A stretch of DNA of 64,000 nt from Azospirillum sp. TSO22-1 (GCF_003116015.1 NZ_LGQZ01000107.1:83209-147208), one strand, 5' to 3'. Positions 9,172 through 19,455 are shown, numbered from the stretch's first letter. Notes: generated by a model from the letters alone, not told the origin. Numbers and translations: made by a program.

Positions 9172-10075
9172 GGTACTTGGTGACGTCCACGCCCTCCAGC
9201 ACGCCCAGCGCGTCGTCGGTCAGCACCGCCAGCGAGCAGTAGAGCGACACCAGGTAGGACGCGATGGCCTTGTGGTTGATGCCCATGAAGCGCACCGACA
9301 GCCCCAGGCCCTGCTGGCCGGGCAGGTTCGGCTGGTAGAGGCCGACCACGCCCTGGCGGGCCTGGCCGGTGCGCAGCAGCAGGATGTTGCTCTTGCCGTT
9401 CTCGATGCGCACCTTGTCGGAGGGGACCAGCGGCAACCCGCGCCACGTCAGGAACGAGGCGCCGAACATGGTGATGGTGGGCGGCGGCACGCCGCGCCGG
9501 GTGCACTCGCGGCCGAAGGCGGCGATGGCGGCGGGATGTGCCAGGAAGAACGCCGGCTCCTTCCACACGCGGGAGATCAGCTCGTCCAGGTCGTCGGGAG
9601 TCGGCGCGCCGGTGCGCGGTGCGACGCGCATGCCCGGAGCGACGTTGCTAAGCAGGCCGTATTCGGGGTTGTTGATCAGCTCGCTTTCCTGGCGCTCCTT
9701 GATGACCTCGATGGTCAGGCGGAGCTGCTCGGCGATCTGGTCGTGCGGCACGCTGTACAGGTCGGACACCCGGGTGTGGATATCGACCACGGTGTTGACC
9801 GCGCTCAGCATGTATTCGCGCGGGTTCTCGACGTAATCGACGAAGGTCTGCGGCAGGTCGCGCTCGTCGCGGTTCGAGCACTCGACGGCGACGGCGCCTT
9901 CGTCCTTGACGCGGTTGAGCCGGAAGATGCCGGCTTCGACGGGAGCCCATTGGAGGCAGTGGACCAGCCAGCGCGGCGTGATGCGCCCCATCTGCGGGGC
10001 GGTCTTGGTGGCGTTGGCAAGTTGCCGGGCGGCGATGTCGCCGAGCGCCGTGGGTGTTGCTGTATCGTCGGCCAT
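9146..10075 (-). CDS. Family 2A encapsulin shell protein (SrpI-like)
   Basis: A 309-residue HK97-fold nanocompartment shell protein of the SrpI group. Recognisable segments are the N-terminal arm TATPTALGDIAARQLANATK, then the central PEYGLLSNV and MFGASFLTWRGLPLVPSDK, and the C-terminal MGINHKAIASYLVSLYCSLAV. The ATG at 10075 is chosen over a GTG at 10087. No cyclic-nucleotide domain is present, which separates it from family 2B. The next gene encodes the expected cargo, a tailed cysteine desulfurase. The compartment is thought to store or handle sulfur. Confidence 0.93.
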   Translation of the reverse strand: MADDTATPTALGDIAARQLANATKTAPQMGRITPRWLVHCLQWAPVEAGIFRLNRVKDEGAVAVECSNRDERDLPQTFVDYVENPREYMLSAVNTVVDIHTRVSDLYSVPHDQIAEQLRLTIEVIKERQESELINNPEYGLLSNVAPGMRVAPRTGAPTPDDLDELISRVWKEPAFFLAHPAAIAAFGRECTRRGVPPPTITMFGASFLTWRGLPLVPSDKVRIENGKSNILLLRTGQARQGVVGLYQPNLPGQQGLGLSVRFMGINHKAIASYLVSLYCSLAVLTDDALGVLEGVDVTKYHAYSDVYA

Positions 10076-10464
10076 TGGGGAGCACACCTTGTTGCTGGAG
10101 GCGGCGCGCGGGAGGACTGCGCCGCGTCACGGGACGCCCGATCGCGATGCCGGGTGTTCAGGGAAGTGTCGTCGCCGAAGACTTCGGCTTCCGGATGCCC
10201 GCATGATTGGCGCGCCGCCGGTGCGGCGCAACCGCAAACAGCGCAGAGATTTCCGTTTCGTCCGTCACACGAGACAAGTCTCCAAGATATCGGATCCGGC
10301 AGCCCCGCCCGCCCATCTTCTCGACACGAACGTCCGTATACTCGAATTCTCTAGTGCCAATGCATGGTTTTATTGAAAGACGCTGATCCGCACACGAAAC
10401 ATCCGCACCACGGTCCTTATCCACCGGTTCCGGATACGCCGTCGGCAGCCGGCGCCGGTTTTCC
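10076..10464. other. Upstream region of the encapsulin operon
   Basis: About 390 bp between the LysR gene stop and the encapsulin start. It should hold the promoter of the minus-strand encapsulin-desulfurase-cysE operon. It is less GC-rich towards 10.35 kb. I find no copy of the dyad seen at 6.1, 13.4, 19.4 and 23.5 kb, and no convincing gene. Confidence 0.4.
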
Positions 10465-11328
10465 TCAGAGCACCAGCCGCAGCGCCTCGGTCAGAACGGC
10501 GCGCAGGCGGGCCACCGTCGGCGTGCGGCTGGCCGGCGACAGGTGAAGCTCGAGCGCCACGCTGGGCAGGGACGGCAGGGCCAGCCGCGGGTCGAGCGGC
10601 GCCAGCGTGTCCGGCAGCCCGAGCGGCGTGCGGACGGTGACGCCGAGGCCGGCCTCCACCGCCGCCCACAGCCCGGCGAGGCTGGGGCTGGTGAAGGTGT
10701 TCCGCCACGCCCGGCCGCTCTGGTCCAGGCGCGCCGTGCCGTGCCTGCGGAACGGACAGGGCCCGTCCAGCAGGGCGAGCGGCAGCGGGGCCGCCGGGTC
10801 CGGCCGGTAGCCGCGCGGGCCGATCCACACCAGCGGCAGGCGGGCAACCAGCGCCTGGCCGTTCTCCGCCCCGTCGATGTCGCCGAACACCAGCGCCAGG
10901 TCCAGGCCGCCGCGCGCGATGTGGTCGCGCAGGTCGCGCCCGACCTGCGCCTCGAACCGGACCCTGGGGTGGGCGCGGTGGAAAGCGCCCAGCACGCCGG
11001 GCAACCAGCGGTCGGCGAGATCCTCGGGAAAGCCGATGCGCACGGTGCCGTCCATGGCGCCGCCGCGCGCCACCGACAGCGCCTCATCGTTCAGCGCGAT
11101 GATCCGCCGGGCGTAGTCGAGGAGCGTGTCGCCGATCTCGGTCAGCGTCACGCCCCGCCCGTTCTTGCGGAACAGCGGAAGCCCGACCTGGTCCTCCAGC
11201 TTCTTCATCTGGAGGCTGATCGCCGACTGGCTGCGGCCAAGCCGCTCCGCCGCCCGCCCGAAGCCGCCCAGCTCGGTGGCGATCACCAGCGCGCGCAGAA
11301 CATCCATGTCGAGGTTGGTCGGCGCCAT
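10465..11328 (-). CDS. LysR-family transcriptional regulator
   Basis: A 287-residue regulator with an N-terminal winged HTH (FGRAAERLGRSQSAISLQMKKLE, residues about 20-43) and a C-terminal effector-binding domain starting near DGTVRIGFPEDLAD. The end of the gene is followed by the encapsulin operon and its start abuts an ABC ATPase gene, all on the same strand. It is the only regulator inside the 1-27 kb sulfur region, so it is a candidate reader of the shared T-N11-A dyads. The effector is unknown. Confidence 0.9.
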   Translation of the reverse strand: MAPTNLDMDVLRALVIATELGGFGRAAERLGRSQSAISLQMKKLEDQVGLPLFRKNGRGVTLTEIGDTLLDYARRIIALNDEALSVARGGAMDGTVRIGFPEDLADRWLPGVLGAFHRAHPRVRFEAQVGRDLRDHIARGGLDLALVFGDIDGAENGQALVARLPLVWIGPRGYRPDPAAPLPLALLDGPCPFRRHGTARLDQSGRAWRNTFTSPSLAGLWAAVEAGLGVTVRTPLGLPDTLAPLDPRLALPSLPSVALELHLSPASRTPTVARLRAVLTEALRLVL

Positions 11329-11353
11329 GCGATCGGCCGCTACCCGTGCTCTC

Positions 11354-12147
<794 letters not shown>

Positions 12148-12154
<7 letters not shown>

Positions 12155-13146
12155 CGGACCAACCCCTTCTGCCAGGCGAGCAGGCGGTCGCGCGCCAGGA
12201 ACAGCAGCAGCACGAGGCCCGAGCAGACCAGCGCCATCACCACCAGCGCCGCGTACATGTTGGCGTAGGCGGCCCAGCCCTGCGCCCACTGCAGGTACCA
12301 GCCCAGGCCCGACTTGACGCCCAGCATCTCGGCGACCACCAGCACCGCGAAGGAGGAGCACAGGCCCATGAACAGGCCGACGAAGACATGCGGCATCGCC
12401 GCCGGGATGGCGACCTTGCGCACCAGGAAGCGCTGGTTGGCGCCCAGCGTGCGGGCGATGTCGTAATACGCGCTGTTCACCGCCGACACCCCCGACCACG
12501 TCAGCACCGCCACCGGCGTGCCGGAGGCGAGCGCGATCAGGAAGACGCTGGCGCTCCAGCTCGACGGGAAGGCGAAGAAGGCGACGGGCAGCCAGGCGGT
12601 CGCCGGCATCGGCCCGATCAGGCGCAGCACCGGGTGCCCCCAGTAGGCCGCGGTCCGCGACCAGCCGAGCGCCACGCCGACCAGGAAGCCGGTGAACGCC
12701 CCCACCAGATAGCCGGTGACCAGCAGGCCCACGGAATTGACCGTGCAGTCGATGAGCCGCGCCCAGTCGTCGATGTACGCCTCCAGCAGCGCCTGCGGCG
12801 GCGCGAAGAAGGGCAGCGGCAGCCACATCAGCTTGGCGGTCAGCGCCTGCCACAGCGCCGCCAGTCCGGCGAGCGCGATCAACCACGGCGCCGCCGGGCG
12901 CAGCCGCGCGACGGCGCCACCGAGGTACGGCCCGGCCACCGCGGCGACGATGAAGGCGGCGCCCAGCACGGCCTGCAGCACCGCCAGCGTGCCGGTGTGG
13001 ACCCACTCCTCCAAGTCGGGCCAGAGCAGGGTCAGGGCCGCCGTCGCCTCCCAGGCGACGCCCGCCGCGAGCACCCCCGGCCACAGGGACAGCGCCTCGA
13101 AGAGGACGGCGGGGCGGACCTCACTGCGCGTCGACGCGACACTCAT
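12148..13146 (-). CDS. ABC transporter permease, SsuC/NrtB type, with extra N-terminal helices
   Basis: A 332-residue membrane protein. The C-terminal two thirds hold the usual importer core with the EAA-loop segment ANQRFLVRKVAIPAAMPHVF. The N-terminal part adds roughly two to three extra hydrophobic stretches (about residues 20-110), making the protein longer than typical SsuC. GGAGG lies 7 bp before the ATG at 13146. It is divergent from the Tat-exported binding protein, sharing the 13147-13684 region. Confidence 0.9.
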
Positions 13147-13684
13147 CGCCACCTCCGCGCGACCGGGACGCCGCTGCCGGGAAACCCGGGCACGCCGGCA
13201 TGGGCGGCGGCGGTAACCCACGCCGCCCGCACCCGCCGCCGCCCATCCTCCGACGGTTGCAGCCTCCACGATTGTCGCGCTGGCCCGCTTGGCGGCCGAC
13301 CTGTTGGTCGGCCCATTGGTTGGAATGCTTGCATGATCGCCTGTCCCCTTTCCGGTGCAGCCGCGCCTCGGTCAACGCCGCCGAATCAAAGTCTATTTTA
13401 AAACTAGGAAACAGCACATACAACATGTCTGACAAGTTAGAAAAACTCATATAGCAATTTTTTAGTGTCTTATATACCCACCTTCCGATTGTGGTTATAG
13501 CTCTATAAACTTGATTATTGTGTTGAATTAACTTTAAAAACACCAATAAGTCTACTGCTGCAATTGACAAATATCCCCCTCGAAGCCTCCATTTTCGCTG
13601 TCGCATAGGCGAAACAGCCGAGAACGGCGCTCCCGGACATCGGCGCCGGAGCGAGTTCCACACCCACCGAGAGGAGATCAGACG
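13147..13684. other. Divergent regulatory region with AT-rich centre
   Basis: About 540 bp between the permease gene and the Tat-exported binding protein gene. The section 13385-13580 is markedly AT-rich against the surrounding GC-rich coding DNA. It contains the second shared dyad (13393-13407). GAGAGGAG just before 13685 is the ribosome site of the plus-strand operon. No gene is evident. Confidence 0.5.
13393..13407. promoter_or_regulatory. Shared AT-rich dyad, copy 2
   Basis: CTATTTTAAAACTAG, a CTA-N9-TAG dyad. With its left flank it matches 17 of 18 bases of the core found at 6127-6144. It lies between the divergent permease gene and the operon carrying the dehydratase-like proteins. A LysR-type operator is the simplest reading, by inference. 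Confidence 0.5.
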
Positions 13685-14803
13685 ATGGCGGATTCCGATC
13701 ACGATCACAGCCGGAGCCGGCGACGCGGCCCCTCCCGCCGCGCCCTTCTGGAGATGGCTGGCGCGTTCGGGGCCGCCGCGACCCTCGGCAGCGCGTCCGC
13801 CTACGGCCTGACCAATTTCGGCGGCGGCGCGGCCGGCGCCCTCTCGAAGGCCGGCGACGTCTGCCTGGCGGCCTTCCAGGGCAACGCGCCGGCCCTGTCG
13901 GGGCCGCCAGTCAAGGTCCGTTTCGCCTACAACGGCACCGGCATCTGCTCGGCGTCGGTGCCGGTGGCTCTGCACCGCGGCTATTTCAAGAAGCACAACC
14001 TCGACGTCGAGTTCGTGGCGCTGGCCGGCAACACCGACCAGATGCTGCAGGCGCTGGCGACCGAGAAGGCCGAGGTCGGCATCAGCATGCTGCTGAGCTG
14101 GCTGAAGCCGCTGGAAAGCGGCTTCGACGTCAAGCTGACAGCGGGGATCCACGGCGGCTGCGTGCGCCTGCTGGCGAACCCGCAGACCGGCATCACCGAC
14201 ATCACCAAGCTGCGCGGCAAGACCATCGGCGTCTCCAGCCTGGCCGGCTCGCCGCGGCACTTCTTCTCGGTGCTGCTGGCCAAGCACGGCATCAACCCGG
14301 ACAGCGAGGTGCACTGGCGCGAGTTCCCGGCCGACCTGCTGGGCACGGCGGTGCAGCGCGGCGAGATCCAGGCGCTGGCAGACAGCGACCCCACGGTGTG
14401 GCTGACCCGCCAGCGCTCGAACGGCGAGCTGGTGGAGATCTCCTCCAACCTCGTCGACGACTACGCCGCCCTGTCGTGCTGCACGCTGGGCATCGCCGGC
14501 CCTTACCTGCGCAAGAACCCGGCGGTGGGAGCGGCGCTGACCCGCGCCGTCCTGGAGGCGGGCGCCCATGTGCACGCCAACCCGGACGACGCGGCGGCGG
14601 TCTTCGGTCCCTACACGCCGAAGGTGCCGGTGGCCGACCTGGCCGCCATGCTGCGTTCGCACACGCACGGCCATTCGCCGACCGGCGCCGACCTGCGCAA
14701 CGAGGTGGTGAAGATCGTCGGCGACCTGAAGCAGGCCAACATCGTCAAGCCGACCACCGATCCCGGCCGCTTCGCCGCCAAGGTCGTGGTCGACCTGAGC
14801 TGA
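13685..14803 (+). CDS. Tat-exported ABC substrate-binding protein, NrtA/SsuA-like
   Basis: A 372-residue periplasmic binding protein. A long basic N-region with SRRALLEMAG precedes a hydrophobic stretch, typical of a twin-arginine signal. The mature part begins around PVKVRFAYNGTGICSASVPV and has ATEKAEVGISMLLSW of the NMT1/sulfonate group. Export by Tat suggests folding before export. It leads a plus-strand operon with the activase and dehydratase-like genes (48 bp gap) and probably pairs with the divergent ATPase and permease. Confidence 0.88.
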   Translation: MADSDHDHSRSRRRGPSRRALLEMAGAFGAAATLGSASAYGLTNFGGGAAGALSKAGDVCLAAFQGNAPALSGPPVKVRFAYNGTGICSASVPVALHRGYFKKHNLDVEFVALAGNTDQMLQALATEKAEVGISMLLSWLKPLESGFDVKLTAGIHGGCVRLLANPQTGITDITKLRGKTIGVSSLAGSPRHFFSVLLAKHGINPDSEVHWREFPADLLGTAVQRGEIQALADSDPTVWLTRQRSNGELVEISSNLVDDYAALSCCTLGIAGPYLRKNPAVGAALTRAVLEAGAHVHANPDDAAAVFGPYTPKVPVADLAAMLRSHTHGHSPTGADLRNEVVKIVGDLKQANIVKPTTDPGRFAAKVVVDLS

Positions 14804-14850
14804 GCCGCGCCCCGCCCCGCCCTCGTCCCCACTCACGGATTCCCACGCGC

Positions 14851-15894
14851 ATGAAGATCAGCGACATCGTCAAGGCCGACCCGGCCAGGGTCGTTCCCGC
14901 CGCCCCGGTGGTCGGCTTCGATATCGGCTCCCGCGGCTCGAAGGGGGTGCTGGTCACCCCCGACGAGATCCACACCGTCTTCATTCCCACCGGCCTCTAC
15001 ATGCAGGAGACCGCCGACGAGCTTCTGTCCCTGCTGCTCAAGCGGGCGAAGCTGAAGCGCCACAACCTCGGCTTCATCGTCGGCACCGGCTACGGCCGCA
15101 TCTCGCTGAAGTACGAGGACATCCCCTACCAGGTGGTGACCGAGATCAGCTGCCACGCCATGGGAGCGCACGTCGTCAACCCGGCGACCCGCACCATCAT
15201 CGACATCGGTGGCCAGGATTCGAAGGCGATCAAGGTCGATCCGGCCACCGGCAAGGTGGTCGAGTTCGTCATGAACGACAAATGCGCCGCCGGCACCGGC
15301 CGCTTCCTGGAAAAGGCGGCGAACCTGCTCGGCATCGGCCTGGACGAGCTGGGCGGGGTGGCGCTCCAGGCCAAGGAGCCGGCCCAGGTGTCGAGCCAGT
15401 GCGTCGTCTTCGCCGAATCCGAGGTGGTCAGCCTGCGCGCCCGCGGCGACCGCGTCGGCGACGAGGAGGCGCGCGCCAACATCGCCGCCGGCATCCACTA
15501 CGCCTCGGCGCGGCGGGTCAAGACGCTGCTCGGCCGCGTCGGGCTGGAGCCCGACCTGGTGTTCACCGGCGGCGTGGCCAACAACGCCGGCATGTGGCAC
15601 GCGCTGGAGGACCTCATCGGCTCGCCGTTCGCGCCGAGCCCCGCGGGCTTCGACATGATCTTCGCCGGGGCGCTCGGGGCGGCGGTCTACGCCGGCCGCC
15701 ACCACGCGCTCAGCCGCCCGGCCAAGCCGGCCAAGGCCAAGGCGAAGACGACACCCAAGCCGCCGGTCGAGCTGGAGACGGCCAAGATCGAGACGATCGT
15801 CGCCGAGGCGCCGCGCCTGCCGCACCGCCCGGCCTGCCACACGCCCGGCCGCGCCGAGGCGCCGGCCTGCGGCGTCGCCGGCTTCGCCGACTGA
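14851..15894 (+). CDS. Acyl-CoA dehydratase activase-type ATPase (BadF/BadG/HgdC family)
   Basis: A 347-residue ASKHA-fold ATPase that in characterised relatives injects one electron into a partner at the cost of ATP. The phosphate loops GFDIGSRGSKGV and IDIGGQDSKAIK are clear. The two Cys expected to bridge one [4Fe-4S] cluster between two subunits are Cys145 in NDKCAAGTG and Cys184 in SSQCVVFAESE. Unusually, about 60 residues are added at the C-terminus: a Lys/Pro/Ala-rich linker and two late Cys. It is 20 bp before the first dehydratase-like gene. The activase role is firm at family level; the final substrate is unknown. Confidence 0.92.
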   Translation: MKISDIVKADPARVVPAAPVVGFDIGSRGSKGVLVTPDEIHTVFIPTGLYMQETADELLSLLLKRAKLKRHNLGFIVGTGYGRISLKYEDIPYQVVTEISCHAMGAHVVNPATRTIIDIGGQDSKAIKVDPATGKVVEFVMNDKCAAGTGRFLEKAANLLGIGLDELGGVALQAKEPAQVSSQCVVFAESEVVSLRARGDRVGDEEARANIAAGIHYASARRVKTLLGRVGLEPDLVFTGGVANNAGMWHALEDLIGSPFAPSPAGFDMIFAGALGAAVYAGRHHALSRPAKPAKAKAKTTPKPPVELETAKIETIVAEAPRLPHRPACHTPGRAEAPACGVAGFAD

Positions 15895-15914
15895 GCCCGA
15901 GGGAGGACCCGACC

Positions 15915-17153
15915 ATGGCCACGCACGCCGCCCACCACGCGCCCCGCAAGGCGCCGCCCTCGATCAGTCCCGACCTGATGCCCATCCACGCCCTGATCGA
16001 GGCCGAGCAGGAGGCCTTCATCAAGGAGGAGGACGGGCTGAAGCGGGCGGGCTATTTCTGCTCCTACACGCCGCCGGAGCTGCTGAACGCCGCCGGGCTG
16101 CGCCACGCCCGCCTGTTCAAGGCGGGCACGCCGGCCATCGTCTCGAACGGGGAGCGCTACACCCAGAGCGTCTTCTGCGACTTCTCCAAGAGCTGCATCG
16201 GCGGCTTCGACAAGGACGCAGGCGACCCGTTCTACCTGGCGGTGGACAAGCTCTACAACTTCCACACCTGCGCCTCGATGAAGCGGGCGACCGAGGTGCT
16301 GGACAGCATGGTGCCGACCACCATGCTGAACCTGCCGCGGCTGCGCGGTGAGGAGTCGTCGCGCGCCTTCTTCCGCGACGAGATCGCGCATTTCCGGGAC
16401 GACGTCGCCGACCTCGCCGGCCGGCCGGTCACCGAGGACGACGTGCGCGAGCAGATCGTGCTGTTCAACAAGGCGCGCCGCCTCATCCGCAAGTTCTCCG
16501 ACCTGCGCAAGCGGCCGAAGCCGCCGCTCTCCGGGCGCGACTTCCTGGAGCTGGTGCGCGGCTTCTACTACCTGAAGCCGGACGCGCTGCTCGCCGCCTA
16601 CGAGCCGCTGTACCGCAAGCTCAGCCGCTCGCGCGGCAAGGGCGACGGCCGTCCCCGCCTGATGATCTCGGGCAGCGAGATGGCCGACGGCGACCGCCGC
16701 CTGGTCGAGCTGATCGAGGAGGACATCGGCGCCCACATCGTGGCCGAGGACCACTGCACCGGCCTGCGCCCGTTCACCTACACGGTGTGCGAGACCGGCG
16801 ACCCGTTCCGCGCGCTGGCCGACGGCTACCTCGACCAGGCGCCGTGCGCCCGCATGAAGCCGATCGAGGACCCGCTCGACTTCTCCGGCCAACTTGCCCA
16901 GGAGTACGCGGTGGACGGGGTGGTCTACGTCTACCTCAAGTTCTGCGCCTGCTACGGCGCCACGCGCAGCGCCTTCATCGGCCGCTTCCAGGAACTCGGC
17001 ATCCCGGTGCTGGAGATCTCCAGCGACTACTCGCACAGCGACATCGGCCAGCTCAAGACGCGCGTCGAGGCCTTCATCGAGGTGCTCAACGAGAAGCGGT
17101 TCGACCGCCTGCTGGCGGCGCGCGCCGCCGAGGCCGAAGCAGCCGCCGATTGA
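15915..17153 (+). CDS. 2-hydroxyacyl-CoA dehydratase-like Fe-S protein, component 1
   Basis: A 412-residue protein of the HgdB/FldC/BcrB superfamily. Nine Cys are visible: 49, 88, 94, 119, 281, 292, 311, 344 and 346. The groups FCDFSKSCIGG, NFHTCASMK and KFCACYG are plausible cluster ligands. Family members bind [4Fe-4S] or double-cubane clusters and receive electrons from an activase. No dehydratase operon context (CoA transferase, acyl-CoA dehydrogenase) is present here; the flanks are transport and sulfur genes. It may be an ATP-dependent reductase of a small molecule, as shown for double-cubane cluster proteins. The substrate is not known. Confidence 0.88.
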   Translation: MATHAAHHAPRKAPPSISPDLMPIHALIEAEQEAFIKEEDGLKRAGYFCSYTPPELLNAAGLRHARLFKAGTPAIVSNGERYTQSVFCDFSKSCIGGFDKDAGDPFYLAVDKLYNFHTCASMKRATEVLDSMVPTTMLNLPRLRGEESSRAFFRDEIAHFRDDVADLAGRPVTEDDVREQIVLFNKARRLIRKFSDLRKRPKPPLSGRDFLELVRGFYYLKPDALLAAYEPLYRKLSRSRGKGDGRPRLMISGSEMADGDRRLVELIEEDIGAHIVAEDHCTGLRPFTYTVCETGDPFRALADGYLDQAPCARMKPIEDPLDFSGQLAQEYAVDGVVYVYLKFCACYGATRSAFIGRFQELGIPVLEISSDYSHSDIGQLKTRVEAFIEVLNEKRFDRLLAARAAEAEAAAD

Positions 17154-17194
17154 CTGCGCGCCACCACACACCAGAGGAAAGGGAACACGACGCC

Positions 17195-18418
17195 ATGGGC
17201 ATTGTGCGGACACAGGACAAGCACCTCCTCGACCCCGCCGTCCGGCCGCGGGGCTTCGGGCGGGAGACCTCGGAGGGGCTGCGCATCCTCGACGAGCTGG
17301 CTGCCGGCTACACCTTCGACGCGCTGGAGAAGCTGGCGGCCGACGGGCAGTCGGTGATCTGGGGCGGGCAGAACTGGGATTCGCCGCTGGTCTACGCCTG
17401 CGACACCATCCCGGTGTCCTTCGAGCAGCTCTGGGCCGAGGAGAGCCGCGCCAGCGAAGCCATCGCCGAGGACCTGTTCCAGGTGCCGTCGGAGTTCTGC
17501 TCCATGGCCAAGGCGATGCTGGGCCGGCTGCACGTCGGCCGCGCCAAGTCGGTCAAGCGCATCCTGCACTTCGGCTCCGGCTGCGAGCCGATCCACTCGA
17601 TCCTCGAGCTGACCAAGCGCGACGGCTACGATGTGCAGACCATCGACACCGTCTCCGCCTTCAAGGCCCAGGACAAGCGCGACCACGCCATCCGCTTTCT
17701 GGTCACGGAACTGGAGCGTATCGCCGTCTGGCTGACCGGCAAGCCGGTGGACCACGACCGCGTGGCCGAGCAGATCCACCTGAAGAACACCGCGCTGCGC
17801 AAGGTGCACCGGGTGCTGGAGCTGCGCTCGCGCCATCCCTTCTACATCGCCGGCGAACAGACCAAGCGGATCTTCGTCGGTTCGCTGCACCAGTTCGGCA
17901 AGCCGCAGCGCTTCATCCAGGCGATGGACCTGCTGATCGAGGAGCTGGAAGCGATCGACGCGCTGGGGCCGGAGCCGCTGACCTACATCCCCATCGTGCT
18001 GGCCGGCTCGGTCGGCAACGTCAAGCTGTTCGAGGCCATCGAGGAATCGAACGCCGGCATCGTCGGCTGGGTCTATTTCGGCTCGCACCCCTATCGCGAG
18101 GATGTGCCGCCGCTGGAGGCCCTGGCCCACTTCGTGCTCGACGCGCAGAGCCGCGGCGACCTCGGCGAAGGCGTCGGTTCCTCGGTGGCTTACCGCCGCA
18201 ACCTGGTGGAGGAGGAGGTGCGCAAGACCGGGGCGCGGGGGGTCATCTCCTCCTCGGTCACCGGCTGCCCCTACGCCAGCCTGATGCAGCAGCTGGAGCG
18301 CGACCACTTCAAGAAGGTCGGCATCCCCATCGTCACCCTGGAGACCGACGTGCACAAGGAGCCCCCCACCGAGGAGCAGATCACGCGCGTCAAGGCCTTC
18401 ATCGAGATGCTGGCGTAG
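17195..18418 (+). CDS. 2-hydroxyacyl-CoA dehydratase-like Fe-S protein, component 2
   Basis: A 407-residue partner of the preceding gene in the same superfamily. Cys69 (VYACDTIPV), Cys102 (SEFCSMAK) and Cys130 (GSGCEPIHS) are spaced like the three cluster ligands of dehydratase subunits, and a fourth late Cys lies in SVTGCPYASL. It starts 41 bp after component 1, with GAGGAAAGGGAA as the ribosome site. Components 1 and 2 are both full length, consistent with a heterodimer. No residue pattern reveals the substrate. Confidence 0.88.
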   Translation: MGIVRTQDKHLLDPAVRPRGFGRETSEGLRILDELAAGYTFDALEKLAADGQSVIWGGQNWDSPLVYACDTIPVSFEQLWAEESRASEAIAEDLFQVPSEFCSMAKAMLGRLHVGRAKSVKRILHFGSGCEPIHSILELTKRDGYDVQTIDTVSAFKAQDKRDHAIRFLVTELERIAVWLTGKPVDHDRVAEQIHLKNTALRKVHRVLELRSRHPFYIAGEQTKRIFVGSLHQFGKPQRFIQAMDLLIEELEAIDALGPEPLTYIPIVLAGSVGNVKLFEAIEESNAGIVGWVYFGSHPYREDVPPLEALAHFVLDAQSRGDLGEGVGSSVAYRRNLVEEEVRKTGARGVISSSVTGCPYASLMQQLERDHFKKVGIPIVTLETDVHKEPPTEEQITRVKAFIEMLA

Positions 18419-18527
18419 AGGGCCGCTGCGCCGGCCGGCGGGGCGGGTCGGAGGGTGATTCCCCGCCCGCCCCGCTTCGCGTTCTTCCCGATCCCCACCG
18501 CCCGATCCCCACCGAAAGCTCCCGCCC

Positions 18528-19379
18528 GTGTACCGCATCCCCGACGCCGAGATCGACCGCCTGCTCGGCGACGACGCCCCCTACGGCGACCTGACCACGC
18601 ACACGCTGGGCATCGGCGCCGCTGCCGGCAGCATGGTGTTCACCGCCCGCGCTCCGCTCGTCGCCGGCGCCACCGAGGAGGCGGCTCGCATCGTCGAGCG
18701 CGCCGGCGGGCGGATCGACCGGCTGCGCCCCAGCGGCTCCGCCGTCGTGGCTGGCGAGGTGCTGCTGGCGGCGCACGGGACGGCGGCGGCGCTGCTGGTC
18801 TCCTGGAAGGTGGCGCAGACGCTGGTCGAGTACGCCTCGGGCATCGCCACCGCGGCCCGGCGGATCGTCGACGCGGCGCGCGCCGTCAACCCGGCGGTGA
18901 TGGTCGCCTGCACCCGCAAGAACTTCCCCGGCACCAAGGCGCTGGCGGTAAGGGCGGTGTTGGCCGGCGGAGCGTCGCTGCACCGGCTCGGCCTGTCCGA
19001 GACCGTGCTGCTGTTTCCCGAGCACCGCGCCTTCCTGCCCGGCGGCTCGCTGGCCCTCGGCGTCGGGCGGCTCAAGGCCGCCAACCCCGAGCGCACCATC
19101 GTGGTCGAGGTCAACACCCTAGCCGAGGCGCTCGCCGCGGCTGAGGCCGGCGCCGATGTGATCCAGTTGGAGAAGTTCGCGCCCGCCGCGGTGGCGGAGG
19201 CGGTGCGCGCCCTGTCCGACGCTCCGGTGAAGGTCGCGGCGGCGGGCGGCGTCAACGCCGGCAACGCCGCCGAATACGCTGCGACCGGCGCCCACGTGCT
19301 GGTGACCTCGGCGCCCTACGCGGCCCCGCCACAGGACGTCAAGGTGGCGATCGGCCCGGAGGGCGCCGCCCTCGGCTGA
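18528..19379 (+). CDS. NadC-like phosphoribosyltransferase, ModD type
   Basis: A 283-residue protein with the quinolinate phosphoribosyltransferase fold: PYGDLTTHTLGIG at the N-terminus, the ACTRKNFPGTKALAVRAVLAGG block, and EVNTLAEALAAAEAGADVIQLEKF near the C-terminus. ModD-type paralogues of NadC occur near metal-transport genes and have no settled role. A GTG start at 18528 is used. Here it follows the dehydratase-like genes by 109 bp, so a role in making or handling a cofactor or in a nucleotide-like substrate is possible. True NadC is less likely because no nadA or nadB is near. Confidence 0.8.
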   Translation: MYRIPDAEIDRLLGDDAPYGDLTTHTLGIGAAAGSMVFTARAPLVAGATEEAARIVERAGGRIDRLRPSGSAVVAGEVLLAAHGTAAALLVSWKVAQTLVEYASGIATAARRIVDAARAVNPAVMVACTRKNFPGTKALAVRAVLAGGASLHRLGLSETVLLFPEHRAFLPGGSLALGVGRLKAANPERTIVVEVNTLAEALAAAEAGADVIQLEKFAPAAVAEAVRALSDAPVKVAAAGGVNAGNAAEYAATGAHVLVTSAPYAAPPQDVKVAIGPEGAALG

Positions 19380-19440
19380 GGCGGTTCCGGCCGCCCGCCG
19401 GATTTGCCCACTTCATGCTCGTTTTATATTGGCGAAATAT

Positions 19441-19455
19441 CTATAAAATAAGTAG
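19441..19455. promoter_or_regulatory. Shared AT-rich dyad, copy 3 (divergent version)
   Basis: CTATAAAATAAGTAG keeps the CTA-N9-TAG frame of the other copies, but its core differs. It is the AT-rich spot between the NadC-like gene and the DUF1847 gene, about 70 bp before the latter's start. It is weaker evidence than copies 1, 2 and 4. Confidence 0.35.

Noticed and set aside
9146..10075. Encapsulin as a phage capsid remnant
   Set aside because: No other phage genes are nearby, and the tailed desulfurase plus CysE neighbours identify it as a dedicated nanocompartment shell.
13121..14836. A long minus-strand frame opposite the Tat-exported binding protein
   Set aside because: It is the shadow of a well-supported gene, crosses the AT-rich intergenic region, and shows no domain.
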